Shown: positions 9,167 to 17,931, counted from the stretch's first letter. The stretch: DNA of 64,000 nt from CAG-303 sp034172985 (GCA_034172985.1 JAXFDY010000189.1:15267-79266), one strand, 5' to 3'. The notes: a model not told the origin generated them from the letters alone. Made by a program: numbers and translations.

Positions 9167-9247
9167 CTATTCGCCCATTCTCCTCACAATATCCAGCAGG
9201 ACCTGTGCGCCTTCATAAAAATCCTGGTTATCTTCCTGATTTTTCAT
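9167..9247 (-). CDS. Small 26-residue protein, unknown
   Basis: A short frame begins ATG at 9247 directly behind an excellent ribosome site (AGGAGG, 7 bases before the ATG) and stops at 9167. The product is acidic and probably helical (MKNQEDNQDFYEG, then AQVLLDIVRRMGE). An extended -10 (TGATAAAAT, 9279-9287) lies about 30 bases upstream, after the terminator of the neighbouring gene, so it may be its own transcript. I do not recognise a family. The strong translation signal is seen; whether the peptide matters is unknown. Confidence 0.5.
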   Translation of the reverse strand: MKNQEDNQDFYEGAQVLLDIVRRMGE

Positions 9248-9278
9248 AAATTTCCTCCTAATGTTTCAATTCATTTCC

Positions 9279-9287
9279 ATTTTATCA
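9279..9287 (-). promoter_or_regulatory. Extended -10 element ahead of the small ORF
   Basis: TGATAAAAT on the minus strand matches an extended -10 and lies about 32 bases before the ATG at 9247. There is no clear -35. Confidence 0.35.
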
Positions 9288-9308
9288 GATAATTGTGACG
9301 ACTATATG

Positions 9309-9354
9309 AAAAGACATATCCAAAGCAATTTTCTTACTCTGGATATGTCTTTTT
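9309..9354 (-). terminator. Terminator after the coiled-coil gene
   Basis: A 13-base arm (9309-9321) pairs perfectly with 9341-9353 across a 19-base loop. The right arm ends in T residues on both strands. It lies 12 bases past the stop of the minus-strand gene and separates it from the small ORF. Confidence 0.65.
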
Positions 9355-9366
9355 ATCTCTGTATCA

Positions 9367-10035
9367 TTACTCTTCTAAATCATCCATTTCTACAGTATAA
9401 TCTTCAAATTCCGCATCTTCCTCTGAAAATGTTTCTTCCTCTGCTGCTTCCTGAACCTTCTGGATATTCTGAGGATTCGCAATTGGTGTAGAAGGAACAT
9501 TCAGTTCATTTCTATTTGCGATTACCATCTCAAGAGTTTTTTGAAGTGACTTCATATAAGCTTCATATCTCATGGTGATATTTTCCATCGAATATGTAAT
9601 GGTATTCTGTATTCCTTCCAGCAGACTGTCTGTATATTCAATCGCTCCCATTCGGATACTGTCAGCCTCTGCATTGGCATTGTTCAAAATCTTCTGCGCT
9701 TCTTCCGATGCTTTTGCAACTATCTCATTTCCCTGAATATAAGCCTGTTGCATAATCTCATGATCATTTACCATGGCACTGGCCTGCTCTGTTGCTTCTG
9801 CAATAATGTTCTCTGCTCTCTGCTTGGCATCTTCGAGAATACTGTTTTTATTGGCAAGCATACGCTGATATTTCTTTATTTCCCCCGGAGTTTTTAATTT
9901 CAGCTCCTCTAATAATTCCTCTAATTCATCCTTATTTACCATAATCTTTGTTGTGGATAAGGGTGAAAATTTACAGGTATCAATATAATCTTCTATTTCG
10001 TTGATAATCTGCTCGATATTATTGCTCATAATCAA
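9367..10035 (-). CDS. Coiled-coil protein, DivIVA-like, unknown function
   Basis: The 222-residue soluble protein is mainly alpha-helical. Residues about 75-185 form an Ala- and Glu-rich coiled coil (ILEDAKQRAENIIAEATEQA, EEAQKILNNANAEADSI), resembling DivIVA/GpsB or ATPase stalk subunits. The last 25 residues are very acidic. Similar genes next to coaD in related clostridia are often labelled ATPase subunit H or DivIVA-like, but no ATPase neighbours exist here. It starts 12 bases after coaD's stop and is the last gene of the cheR-rsmD-coaD unit. A role in polar or division-site organisation is only a guess. Confidence 0.7.
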   Translation of the reverse strand: MIMSNNIEQIINEIEDYIDTCKFSPLSTTKIMVNKDELEELLEELKLKTPGEIKKYQRMLANKNSILEDAKQRAENIIAEATEQASAMVNDHEIMQQAYIQGNEIVAKASEEAQKILNNANAEADSIRMGAIEYTDSLLEGIQNTITYSMENITMRYEAYMKSLQKTLEMVIANRNELNVPSTPIANPQNIQKVQEAAEEETFSEEDAEFEDYTVEMDDLEE

Positions 10036-10046
10036 ATCCGCCTTTC

Positions 10047-10544
10047 TTAACCTTCCGTATCTTCTTTGAAACGGTACTTCTCGTATATTTTTTTACTTAC
10101 CTCTGCCGGCACAAATTTCTCAATATCTCCGCCAAAGCTTGCTATTTCTTTTACAGTCGTTGAACTCAAATAGGAATAATCGATACTCGCTGTCAGAAAC
10201 ATTGTGTCAACTTCACTGTTTAAAATACTATTCGTCTGTGCCATCTGAAGTTCATATTCAAAATCAGTAATCGCCCGAAGTCCTCTGATAATACAATTTG
10301 CATGCTGTTCTCTGGCAAAATCTACCAGAAGTCCTCTGAAGGATTTGATTTTTACGTTAGGAATGTCTTTCGTCACTTCCTCTAACATTTTAACTCTTTC
10401 TTCCACAGTAAACAAGGGGGATTTTGATTTATTATTCAAAACTCCGACAATTAATTCATCACAATTTCTTGCTGCTCTGGTTATAATATCCAGATGTCCT
10501 AATGTCACCGGGTCAAAACTGCCGGGATAAATCGCTTTAATCAT
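10047..10544 (-). CDS. coaD: Pantetheine-phosphate adenylyltransferase
   Basis: CoaD transfers AMP from ATP to 4'-phosphopantetheine, the penultimate step of coenzyme A synthesis. The 165-residue protein has the nucleotidyltransferase motif GSFDPVTLGH near the start, RGLRAITDFEYE in the middle and SSTTVKEIA near the end, all diagnostic. It overlaps the end of rsmD by 8 bases, the usual rsmD-coaD arrangement, so the two are translationally coupled. Confidence 0.97.
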   Translation of the reverse strand: MIKAIYPGSFDPVTLGHLDIITRAARNCDELIVGVLNNKSKSPLFTVEERVKMLEEVTKDIPNVKIKSFRGLLVDFAREQHANCIIRGLRAITDFEYELQMAQTNSILNSEVDTMFLTASIDYSYLSSTTVKEIASFGGDIEKFVPAEVSKKIYEKYRFKEDTEG

Positions 10545-11112
10545 TCGACACCATGCCTTTCTTTTTTTTCATAAATACATGCATATTTGTCTTATACTCT
10601 TTCATCTTGATTATCTCATAACCTAATTCATCCAGATAGTCAAATGTCGTTTCTCTCGCCGCTTCCACTATAATATTAGTATATTCATCTACAAAATCAA
10701 CGTTTCTCAATTCATCCAGAACATGAAACTCAAAATTTTTGCCATATGGAGGATCCATAAATATAAAATCAAATGGATGTTCTTTCCCATTCAGTCTTTT
10801 AATCGCACTAATCGCATCACACTCCATCAGAACTGCCCTATCTTCCATATGAGTTTTTTTCAAATTATCGCAGATACATTTGGAGGCTTCTTTATTATTT
10901 TCTACAAAATAGCTTCGTCTTCCGCCTCTGCTCAAAGCTTCTATCCCTATGGCACCACTGCCACTAAATAAATCAAGGAATAAGCAGTCATATAAATCAC
11001 CCTGTATCATATTGAACAAGGTTTCCTTAATCCGGTCTGTCGTAGGTCTGGTACCCATTCCTTCCACTGTTTTTAAGATGGTTCCTCTTGCACTTCCTGC
11101 AATTACTCTCAT
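10537..11112 (-). CDS. rsmD: 16S rRNA (guanine(966)-N(2))-methyltransferase
   Basis: RsmD methylates G966 of 16S rRNA using S-adenosylmethionine. The 191-residue protein starts with the family hallmark MRVIAGSARG and has the SAM site DLFSGSGAIGIEALSRG and the catalytic motif DPPYGK. It is followed with overlap by coaD and preceded by cheR at 23 bases. Confidence 0.95.
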   Translation of the reverse strand: MRVIAGSARGTILKTVEGMGTRPTTDRIKETLFNMIQGDLYDCLFLDLFSGSGAIGIEALSRGGRRSYFVENNKEASKCICDNLKKTHMEDRAVLMECDAISAIKRLNGKEHPFDFIFMDPPYGKNFEFHVLDELRNVDFVDEYTNIIVEAARETTFDYLDELGYEIIKMKEYKTNMHVFMKKKKGMVSND

Positions 11113-11135
11113 AATATGTCTCCCAAGACTTTCTG

Positions 11136-11909
11136 TTATTGCTTCTGATAGAAGAAAGAGCGGAATGAACTGTAATTCAATTCCTTATAGTTCATAATCT
11201 GTTCTGTACTTCCCACAAAAAGGAATCCGCCTGTTTTTAATGAATGATTAAATTTACGATAAATTTCCGTCTTAGCCTCATCTGTAAAATAAATCAGTAC
11301 ATTACGGCATACGATCAGATCCATTCCGGATGGATATTTATCTTCCAACAGATTGCCTTCTTTGAAATCCACACATTTTTTTATTTCATTACTAATCTGA
11401 TAATTATTCAGACCAACCTTAGTAAAATATTTCTGTTTGAATTCTTCCGGAAGTCCCGCTATACTTTTTTGATTGTACAACCCTACTCTTGCTTTTTCTA
11501 ACACCTGCTTATCAATATCTGTGGCAAGAATTTTAATATTTGCTAATGGCATAAATTTCGAAAGTAACATAACTAAAGAGTACGGTTCATCTCCTGTCGA
11601 GCAGGCTGCACTCCATACTTTCAGATTTTTTCCATTTGTCTTTATGAGTTCAGGTAATACCTGTTTTTCCAATACCTGCCACTGCTCCGGGTTTCTCCAG
11701 AACTCAGATACATTTATCGTCAGATAATTGACAAACTCTTCAAACAGATCTGCATCTGTTTTTAATGCACTGACATATTCTTTATATCCCGGATACTTAT
11801 GTTTTGATATCAAGGCATCGATTCTTCTCTTCATCTGTTTCTCTTTGTAGCAATTCAAATCGATCTTTGTGAGAGACATGATCTGGCTTTTAAACTGTTC
11901 GTAATCCAT
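11136..11909 (-). CDS. cheR: Chemotaxis protein methyltransferase CheR
   Basis: CheR methylates glutamates of chemoreceptors. The 257-residue protein carries the N-terminal helical domain, SEFWRNPEQW, the SAM motif ACSTGDEPYSL and DLIVCRNVLIYF. The start is set at 11909 because GGAGG lies 8 bases upstream; the longer GTG frame from 11924 contains that ribosome site. No other che gene is adjacent; the only possible partner is the cut membrane sensor at the left edge. It heads a unit with rsmD and coaD. Confidence 0.93.
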   Translation of the reverse strand: MDYEQFKSQIMSLTKIDLNCYKEKQMKRRIDALISKHKYPGYKEYVSALKTDADLFEEFVNYLTINVSEFWRNPEQWQVLEKQVLPELIKTNGKNLKVWSAACSTGDEPYSLVMLLSKFMPLANIKILATDIDKQVLEKARVGLYNQKSIAGLPEEFKQKYFTKVGLNNYQISNEIKKCVDFKEGNLLEDKYPSGMDLIVCRNVLIYFTDEAKTEIYRKFNHSLKTGGFLFVGSTEQIMNYKELNYSSFRSFFYQKQ

Positions 11910-11943
11910 ACCTTTTACCTCCACTTTCTCTAAATGGAAAAAT

Positions 11944-11977
11944 CGAGCAGGAGTTAATCATCATTGACCCCTACTCG
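11944..11977 (-). terminator. Terminator of the rpiR-to-rpsA operon
   Basis: A 10-base stem (11944-11953 with 11968-11977, two G-T pairs) is followed on the minus strand by ATTTTTCC. It lies between the rpsA stop at 12027 and the cheR start. Confidence 0.7.
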
Positions 11978-12026
11978 TTTCTCACTGAATTCAAAACGCT
12001 TAAGTCCTGAATTAATTTCTATTTTC

Positions 12027-13121
12027 TTATTCTTCAGTTGTTTCTTCCACTTCTTCTGTCTCATCAGCATTATCAAGCAAAGCTTTTCTGCTTAGGCTGA
12101 TTTTCTTTTCTTCTGCATTGAAATCTACAACCTTTGTCTCAATCTTATCGCCAATCTTTAAAACATCTGCCGGCTTCTCAATATGTTCTTTTGCAATCTG
12201 TGAAACATGAAGTAATGCATCAATACCCGGTTCCAGCTCAACAAATGCACCAAAATCTGTCATTCTTGCTACTGTACCTTCTACCACATTACCTACAGCA
12301 TACTTCTCTGCTGCGTTTACCCAAGGATTTGTTTCGTCAAACTTAAGACTTAAAGCAATCTTTGTTCCGTTTACTTCCTTAACTAAAGCTTTTACCTGAT
12401 CACCAACTTTGAACATCTTCTTTGGATGTTCTACTCTTCCCCATGACATTTCTGAAATATGAAGAAGTCCATCTAAACCGCCAAGATCAATAAATGCACC
12501 AAAATCTGTTACATTCTTAACAGTTCCTTCTACAACCTGTCCTTCTTTAATGTTTGCAAGAAGTTCTTCCTGTTTTTCTTTCTTTGCAGCTACAAGCAGG
12601 CTCTTTCTGTCACCGATGATTCTTCTTCTCTTAGGATTGAACTCACTGATAACGAACTCGATTTCCTGGCCTGCGTATTTGCTTAAATCTTTTTCGTAAG
12701 TATCTGATACAAGGCTTGCAGGGATAAATACCTTTGCTTCATCTACAACAACACTTAAACCACCTGTCATAACCTGTGATACAACAGCCTTCAATACTTC
12801 TTTGTTCTCGAAAGCCTCTTCTAATCTCTTGCTTCCCTTTTCCTGGGCAAGTCTCTTATAAGTAAGAGATACCTGACCTTCTCCATCGTTGACTTTTAAG
12901 ACTTTTGCTTCCATCTTGTCGCCAACATTTACCATTGTTGTTAAATCTGCATTAGGTGTATTTGTATATTCGTTTCTAGCGATTATACCGTCTGACTTGT
13001 AACCTATATTTAAAACGATTTCATCTGGCTTTACGTCGATGACTGTTCCTTCAACGATTTCTCCTGTTCTTATAGTTTTTAATGATTCTTCTAACATCTG
13101 CTCAAAGCTTAATTCTGACAT
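12027..13121 (-). CDS. rpsA: Ribosomal protein S1-like RNA-binding protein
   Basis: The 364-residue protein contains four S1 RNA-binding domains at about 15-85, 100-170, 190-258 and 275-345. The last two show the classical VTDFGAFIDLGGLDGLLHISE and MTDFGAFVELEPG cores. It ends with an acidic tail. Firmicute S1 proteins bind mRNA and aid translation. The start lies 20 bases inside the end of ispH. In many clostridia the two proteins are fused into one chain; here they are separate but overlapping. It is last in the operon and is followed by a terminator. Confidence 0.92.
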   Translation of the reverse strand: MSELSFEQMLEESLKTIRTGEIVEGTVIDVKPDEIVLNIGYKSDGIIARNEYTNTPNADLTTMVNVGDKMEAKVLKVNDGEGQVSLTYKRLAQEKGSKRLEEAFENKEVLKAVVSQVMTGGLSVVVDEAKVFIPASLVSDTYEKDLSKYAGQEIEFVISEFNPKRRRIIGDRKSLLVAAKKEKQEELLANIKEGQVVEGTVKNVTDFGAFIDLGGLDGLLHISEMSWGRVEHPKKMFKVGDQVKALVKEVNGTKIALSLKFDETNPWVNAAEKYAVGNVVEGTVARMTDFGAFVELEPGIDALLHVSQIAKEHIEKPADVLKIGDKIETKVVDFNAEEKKISLSRKALLDNADETEEVEETTEE

Positions 13122-13956
13122 TTGCCTGAACCTCCTCTATTATATTATTCGGGGTTGATGCCCCTGCTGTAATACCTACATTTCTACAGGTTTGCAGCTT
13201 TTCTAAATCCAAGTCTTCAAGTTGCTGTATATAGTAAGTATTTTTACATTCTTCTTTACATATTTCATAAAGTTTTTGGGTGTTTGAACTATTACTGCCC
13301 CCAATCACAATCATGGCGTCTGATTCAGAAGCAATCCTGCGTGCCTCCACCTGTCGTTCATTGGTTGCATTACATATAGTATTAAAAACTATTATATCAT
13401 ACCCCTTTTTTTCAATAATTTCAACCATTTTATTAAATTTCTTGTAATTAAATGTCGTTTGAGACACTACACAGAATTTTTTCTGGCCTTCTAAGTCCAG
13501 TTTTTTTGCTTCTTCTTCACTGTTAATCACATATGTCGGTGCATCTGACCAACCTTTAATCCCCTGGACTTCCGGATGATTTTCATTTCCGATGATAATA
13601 ATAGCATATCCATCCCTGCTTTTTTCCATCACAATCTTATGGATTTTTTTTACAAACGGACATGTCGCATCTATCAGTTTTAATCCCTGCCGCTCAATCA
13701 TATCATATGTTTGTTTATCCACCCCATGGGAACGGATAATCACGGTGCCTTCCTGAAGAGCTTTTATTTCTTCTAAGGAATTCACTACTACGACTCCTTT
13801 TTCTTCCAAATCCCTGACTACCTGTTCATTATGAATAATCGGTCCATATGTGTATATTTTTTCCCCGGTTTCTTTATCTATCTCATTATATACTGTAGTT
13901 ACAGCACGCTTTACTCCGAAGCAAAATCCTGCTGTTTTTGCTGTTTTTACTTCCAT
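13102..13956 (-). CDS. ispH: 4-hydroxy-3-methylbut-2-enyl diphosphate reductase
   Basis: IspH is the [4Fe-4S] enzyme of the last step of the MEP isoprenoid pathway. The three cluster-binding cysteines are present: GFCFGV (Cys12), DATCPFV (about 97) and NTICNAT (about 195). The catalytic region ENHPEVQG and ITAGAS(T)P is intact. Length is 284 residues. It overlaps cmk upstream by 10 bases and rpsA downstream by 20 bases. dxs and ispA of the same pathway lie at 55-58 kb. Confidence 0.96.
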   Translation of the reverse strand: MEVKTAKTAGFCFGVKRAVTTVYNEIDKETGEKIYTYGPIIHNEQVVRDLEEKGVVVVNSLEEIKALQEGTVIIRSHGVDKQTYDMIERQGLKLIDATCPFVKKIHKIVMEKSRDGYAIIIIGNENHPEVQGIKGWSDAPTYVINSEEEAKKLDLEGQKKFCVVSQTTFNYKKFNKMVEIIEKKGYDIIVFNTICNATNERQVEARRIASESDAMIVIGGSNSSNTQKLYEICKEECKNTYYIQQLEDLDLEKLQTCRNVGITAGASTPNNIIEEVQANVRIKL

Positions 13957-14615
13957 CCTGCCTCCACCATAAGAGCTTCTATTTGTTTTGCCACTTCTTC
14001 TATGGTCATGTCTGATGAATCAAGATACACTGCATCCTCCGCCTGACGAAGAGGAGCAATCTCACGGTTCATATCCCTGTTATCTCTTTCTATAATATCT
14101 TTTTCTATCTCTTCCAGATTGCAGGATTCCCCTTTCAGATTCAGCTCTGTATATCTTCTTTTTGCACGGGTTGCGGAACTGGCTGTCAGATATATTTTGC
14201 ACTGGGCATCTGGCAAAACGTTTGTACCGATATCCCTTCCATCCATTACTACATTATGCTCCTTTGCCATTTTTCTCTGCAAATCCAGAAGTTTTTTTCT
14301 TACTCCCTGATATGCAGCTATGGTAGAAGCTGTATTTCCCACTTCTTCCGTACGAATATATGCATTTACATTCTCTCCGTTTAAGATTACCTGCTGCTCG
14401 TTATTTTCATGACGCAAAGTTACTTCAAGCTGTCCGCAATGCTCGGTCACTGCTTTTTCATCTTTCTGATCAACACCGTTTCTCAGACATGATAATGCCA
14501 TGGTGCGATACATGGCACCCGTATCTACATATATAAAACCCATTTCTTTCGCAACTATTTTTGCGATCGTACTTTTTCCTGCCCCTGCAGGTCCGTCAAT
14601 TGCTACATTAAACAT
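13947..14615 (-). CDS. cmk: Cytidylate kinase
   Basis: Cmk phosphorylates CMP and dCMP. The 222-residue product begins MFNVAIDGPAGAGKST, the P-loop directly at the N-terminus as in the family. GFIYVDTGAMYR, VVMDGRDIGTNV and RDNRDMNREIAPL follow. The start at 14615 has GGGAGGA seven bases upstream; the longer frame from 14675 overlaps the previous gene and is not supported. Cmk-ispH-rpsA order is typical for clostridia. Confidence 0.95.
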   Translation of the reverse strand: MFNVAIDGPAGAGKSTIAKIVAKEMGFIYVDTGAMYRTMALSCLRNGVDQKDEKAVTEHCGQLEVTLRHENNEQQVILNGENVNAYIRTEEVGNTASTIAAYQGVRKKLLDLQRKMAKEHNVVMDGRDIGTNVLPDAQCKIYLTASSATRAKRRYTELNLKGESCNLEEIEKDIIERDNRDMNREIAPLRQAEDAVYLDSSDMTIEEVAKQIEALMVEAGWK

Positions 14616-14635
14616 CTTACTATCCTCCCTAATTA

Positions 14636-15880
14636 TCATGATACCGAAAAGCCTGCCAGCCTTCCCGTAGACCATGCGATTTGTAAATTAAAGCCTCCTG
14701 TCAAAGCATCTACATCCAATACTTCTCCAGCAAAAAACAGCCCTTTCACTTTTTTTGATTCCATGGTGCCCGGATTTACATCCCGCACATCCACGCCACC
14801 TTTTGTAATAATTGCTTCATTAAAGCCTCTTGTTGCTGTGATTGTAATCGGAAAATGTTTGATTAAATCCACCAGTTTTTTACGTTCCTCCCTTGTTATC
14901 TCATGAACTTTCTTAAACTCATCAATTTCTGATAATCCGATGATTACTTTAATCATGCTTTTCGGAAGAAGCTGATCTAGTGAATTTCTAAAATCCTTGT
15001 TAATATATTCCTTAAAATCTCTCTGTATCCTCTCATCCAGGGTATTCTCATCAATTGCCGGTTTTAAATCAATCATGAGTCTGACTTTTTTCCCCTGTTT
15101 TAATGGTTCCGTCATAAGGCTGCTTGCACTTAAAATGACCGGACCACTGACACCAAAATGTGTAAACAGCATCTCGCCAAAATCCGAATGTATCTTTTTT
15201 CCTTCCAGATAAAAATCAGCTCTTATATTTTTCAGGGATAATCCCTGTAAATCTTTCACATATTCTTCCTTTGCAACCAGTGGAACCAAAGCCGGCAAAA
15301 TTTCTCTGATCCGATGTCCAGACATTTCTGCAAAACGATAGCCATCTCCTGTAGAACCCGTGGACTGATAAGAGTATCCTCCTGTTGCAACGATAACACT
15401 GCTGCAAAAAAACTCTGTTCCGTCTGAAAGTGCCACACCTTTCACGCACTGTCCTTCCCCATCTCTGCGAAAAAGAATCTCTTTCACTTCTGTTCTCAGA
15501 TGAATATGCACCTGATACTTCTTCAGAATTTTAAATAAACCATGAATCACATCCGATGATTTGTCTGATATCGGGAATACACGATTTCCCCGTTCTACTT
15601 TTGTCTGAACCCCGGCTTCATTCAGCAGATAGATTACATCCTCATTTGTCATAGTATATAGGGAACTGTACATAAACTTTGCATTTGTTACAATATTTTT
15701 CATGATTTCTTCCAAATCAGCAGCATTTGTAATATTGCATCTTCCCTTACCTGTAATATATAATTTTTTTCCCAGTTTTTCATTTTTTTCAAAAATGTGT
15801 GTTTCATGTCCACATTCCGCTGCGGATATTGCAGCCATCATACCTGCCGCACCGCCTCCGATAATTGCTACTTTTCCCAT
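14636..15880 (-). CDS. HI0933-family FAD-dependent oxidoreductase
   Basis: The 414-residue flavoprotein has the dinucleotide-binding start VAIIGGGAAGMMAAI, the family motif GRCNITN, VIVATGGYSYQSTGSTGDGY and the C-terminal FAD contact LFFAGEVLDVDALTGGFNLQ. The HI0933/YhiN group is often called aminoacetone oxidase-like, but the physiological substrate is not established. It lies between the rpiR-like gene and cmk, with 10- and 20-base gaps, as part of one operon. Confidence 0.88.
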   Translation of the reverse strand: MGKVAIIGGGAAGMMAAISAAECGHETHIFEKNEKLGKKLYITGKGRCNITNAADLEEIMKNIVTNAKFMYSSLYTMTNEDVIYLLNEAGVQTKVERGNRVFPISDKSSDVIHGLFKILKKYQVHIHLRTEVKEILFRRDGEGQCVKGVALSDGTEFFCSSVIVATGGYSYQSTGSTGDGYRFAEMSGHRIREILPALVPLVAKEEYVKDLQGLSLKNIRADFYLEGKKIHSDFGEMLFTHFGVSGPVILSASSLMTEPLKQGKKVRLMIDLKPAIDENTLDERIQRDFKEYINKDFRNSLDQLLPKSMIKVIIGLSEIDEFKKVHEITREERKKLVDLIKHFPITITATRGFNEAIITKGGVDVRDVNPGTMESKKVKGLFFAGEVLDVDALTGGFNLQIAWSTGRLAGFSVS

Positions 15881-15889
15881 GCTATCTCT

Positions 15890-16795
15890 TTAATCCTTTT
15901 CCTCTGCCATATCAGAATCATTTACCATATTCATCTCATCATTTCCGATGACGGCATATTCATTACAAATATCTTCCAGCATTTCTAACCTGTTAATCAG
16001 ATTTTTCTTACGTTTCGCCATAAGATAAGTCAGTATGGCATTTATAATACTCATTGGTGCTGCCAAAGATTCTGCTACCGACGTCATTTCACTTTTGGCC
16101 AAAAGATTACAGGAAGAATAGAGATTTAACGGAGAGTTACTGTTATCTGTAATCGTAATTACGCCAACGTTTCTGCTGTTTGCAAATTCCATAGCTTTTA
16201 ATGTAAGCATGGAATATCTTGGGAAACTGATGCCTATCACACAGTCTTCTTCATTCATCCGTAACATTTCCTCGAACAAATCGCTGGAATTTTCAGATGT
16301 AACCACAACCACTTCCTCAAGCATCATTTTCAGATAAAATCCCAGATAAGCAGCCAATGGAGATGAATTTCTCATAGCGATAATATATACTTTTCTTGCT
16401 TCAAGAATCATGTTAGCTGCCACATCAAAAGCATTGTAATCCACATGCTCCAGAGTATCCCGGATATTTTCCATATCCTTTTTCATCACCTGTTCCATAA
16501 CTTCCCGTTTTGATATATTTGCGTTATCTATACTAATCTGTGGAGTTTCATGTATTCTTTTTCTCACCAGTTCTTCCAGCGCCTTTTGAAATTCCGGGAA
16601 TCCCTGATAGCCCAAAAGAGAGGCAAAACGTACTACGGTTGATTCGCTGACACCAACCTCTCTGCCCATACATGCCGCTGTCATAAAAGCAGCCCTGTCA
16701 TAGTCCGCCATAACGAACTCTGCCAGTTTTTTCTGTCCTTTACTCATACCGGCAAATTTTTCATTTATCTTTTCAAGTAATTCTCCACTATTCAT
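15890..16795 (-). CDS. MurR/RpiR family transcription regulator
   Basis: The 301-residue protein has an N-terminal helix-turn-helix domain (about 1-80; ESTVVRFASLLGYQGFPEF) and a SIS sugar-phosphate-binding domain (about 125-260; NSSPLAAYLGFYLKMM, SFPRYSMLTL). RpiR regulators respond to phosphosugars such as MurNAc-6-P, but no sugar gene is nearby. It is first in an operon with an oxidase, cmk, ispH and rpsA. A 12-base palindrome overlaps its transcription start, which suggests self-regulation. Confidence 0.88.
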   Translation of the reverse strand: MNSGELLEKINEKFAGMSKGQKKLAEFVMADYDRAAFMTAACMGREVGVSESTVVRFASLLGYQGFPEFQKALEELVRKRIHETPQISIDNANISKREVMEQVMKKDMENIRDTLEHVDYNAFDVAANMILEARKVYIIAMRNSSPLAAYLGFYLKMMLEEVVVVTSENSSDLFEEMLRMNEEDCVIGISFPRYSMLTLKAMEFANSRNVGVITITDNSNSPLNLYSSCNLLAKSEMTSVAESLAAPMSIINAILTYLMAKRKKNLINRLEMLEDICNEYAVIGNDEMNMVNDSDMAEEKD

Positions 16796-16825
16796 ATCCT
16801 TCTGTTACAGATTCCTTTCTAAAAA

Positions 16826-16837
16826 AACAACGTTGTT
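16826..16837. promoter_or_regulatory. Palindromic candidate operator of the rpiR-like gene
   Basis: AACAACGTTGTT is a perfect 12-base palindrome directly downstream of the -10 element, where a repressor would block the start of transcription. The role is inferred. Confidence 0.4.
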
Positions 16838-16866
16838 ATTATAGCACAAATTCTTCCCTGTCACAA
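16838..16866 (-). promoter_or_regulatory. Promoter of the rpiR-HI0933-cmk-ispH-rpsA operon
   Basis: On the minus strand TTGTGA (16861-16866) and TATAAT (16838-16843) are 17 bases apart, about 45 bases before the ATG at 16795. Confidence 0.75.
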
Positions 16867-17025
16867 GGAAAAATGTCTGGGCATACTGATTTTATCCTAA
16901 AAAAATGGAAAAGCGTTTATTGTCTACTATATCCAACAAACGCTCTCCCACCTTAAGGCTTATGTATTTTTAGCAGCCGCTAATCAATTTCAGCCAGCTT
17001 TTCCGTATATGTCCTGTGCTGATTC

Positions 17026-17876
17026 TCATCCTCCATATGCGCTCAACACCATCACATTGCTCCAATCGTCAAGAACCGACATACGTTCCGCATTACTGAT
17101 ACCATTGTCCAAAGCATAAACAACACTTCCGTCCGATTTCAATCCTGCCACAAAATCGAATCCCCAGTCTAAATAAACAATATCGCTCCAGGAAAGAATT
17201 TCAGTAGAATAACTGGCTTCTCCTCCTTCACAGGTTTCCGCTACAACGGTACCATCCTTTTTTAGGCCTAAAACAGTATCACTACCATGATTGAAAACCA
17301 TGACAATATCATTCCAGCCTTCTATCTCATGACACTCTTCTCCTGCTCATGTGCTTGCCTTGGTTCCCATAAATCATAGGCACCAGTCCAGATTACTTTT
17401 CCTTCATCAGTAACGGCAACAAGCACCTCTCCACTTTGCGTACTTTTGCACGAAAAATACGCTATGTTGTAATCCGGCAGAGGTTGTCTGCCGTTGTACC
17501 ATAACTTTCCGTTGGAATCCAGAATTAAAGCCCCATCCTGATAGCTTTCGATTTGCATTTGACGAATAGTAGAAGAAGCCTCACCAGACTCCACACACTT
17601 TGCATAATTTCCAAGCATATTCTCGAATGCAGTATTTACGGATCCATAAAGTTTTGTATCCACTGCATACAGTGAGTAGGAACCGTTGCAGGCAAAACGC
17701 ATATGATTCTCAATTGCTTCCTCGATTGTCCAGTTAGCTGTCACCGTAGGAACGGAGTTTAAAGCTTCTTCCTCTTTCTTCTCCTTCTCATTGTAATTCT
17801 CCTCTTTGCTGCCGGAATCAGCACTGTTCGTATTTATTTCCTTTCTTTTTTTCTGCTTAAGACAAATGGAAAAATT
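17026..17876 (-). pseudogene. Decayed RCC1-repeat protein gene
   Basis: Two consecutive frames make one broken coding region. The upstream frame (open from 17876, stop at 17322) has a Lys/Glu-rich linker and then repeat-like sequence (VLVAVTDEGKVIWTG). The second frame (stop at 17026) has two RCC1-type units (IVMVFNHGSDTVLGLKKDG, FVAGLKSDG). The frames join near 17335-17345, where a single shift would restore continuity. No start codon, ribosome site or signal peptide is visible at the 5' end, and the last repeat breaks off after WSNVMVLSAYGG. It is therefore truncated at the 5' end, frameshifted, and possibly cut at the 3' end. RCC1-like repeats form beta-propellers, often on extracytoplasmic proteins. 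Confidence 0.75.
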
Positions 17877-17904
17877 TTATTTCAATAGAAATCTTTTTTG
17901 AAAA

Positions 17905-17931
17905 GAATGAGGCTGTCAGTCAGCCTCATTC
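17905..17931 (-). terminator. Terminator of the decarboxylase operon
   Basis: GAATGAGGCTG (17905-17915) is perfectly repeated in inverse at 17921-17931 with a 5-base loop. On the minus strand it is followed by TTTTC. It lies 9 bases past the oadA stop. Confidence 0.85.

Noticed and set aside
8909..9292. Open frame of 127 codons overlapping the end of the ylbJ-like gene
   Set aside because: Composition is that of AT-rich spacer, with no ribosome site and no domain. The opposite strand holds a better supported small ORF.
17863..17872. GACAAATGGA, shared with an arm of the 3932-3981 palindrome
   Set aside because: Ten bases in AT-rich sequence without an inverted partner are likely by chance.
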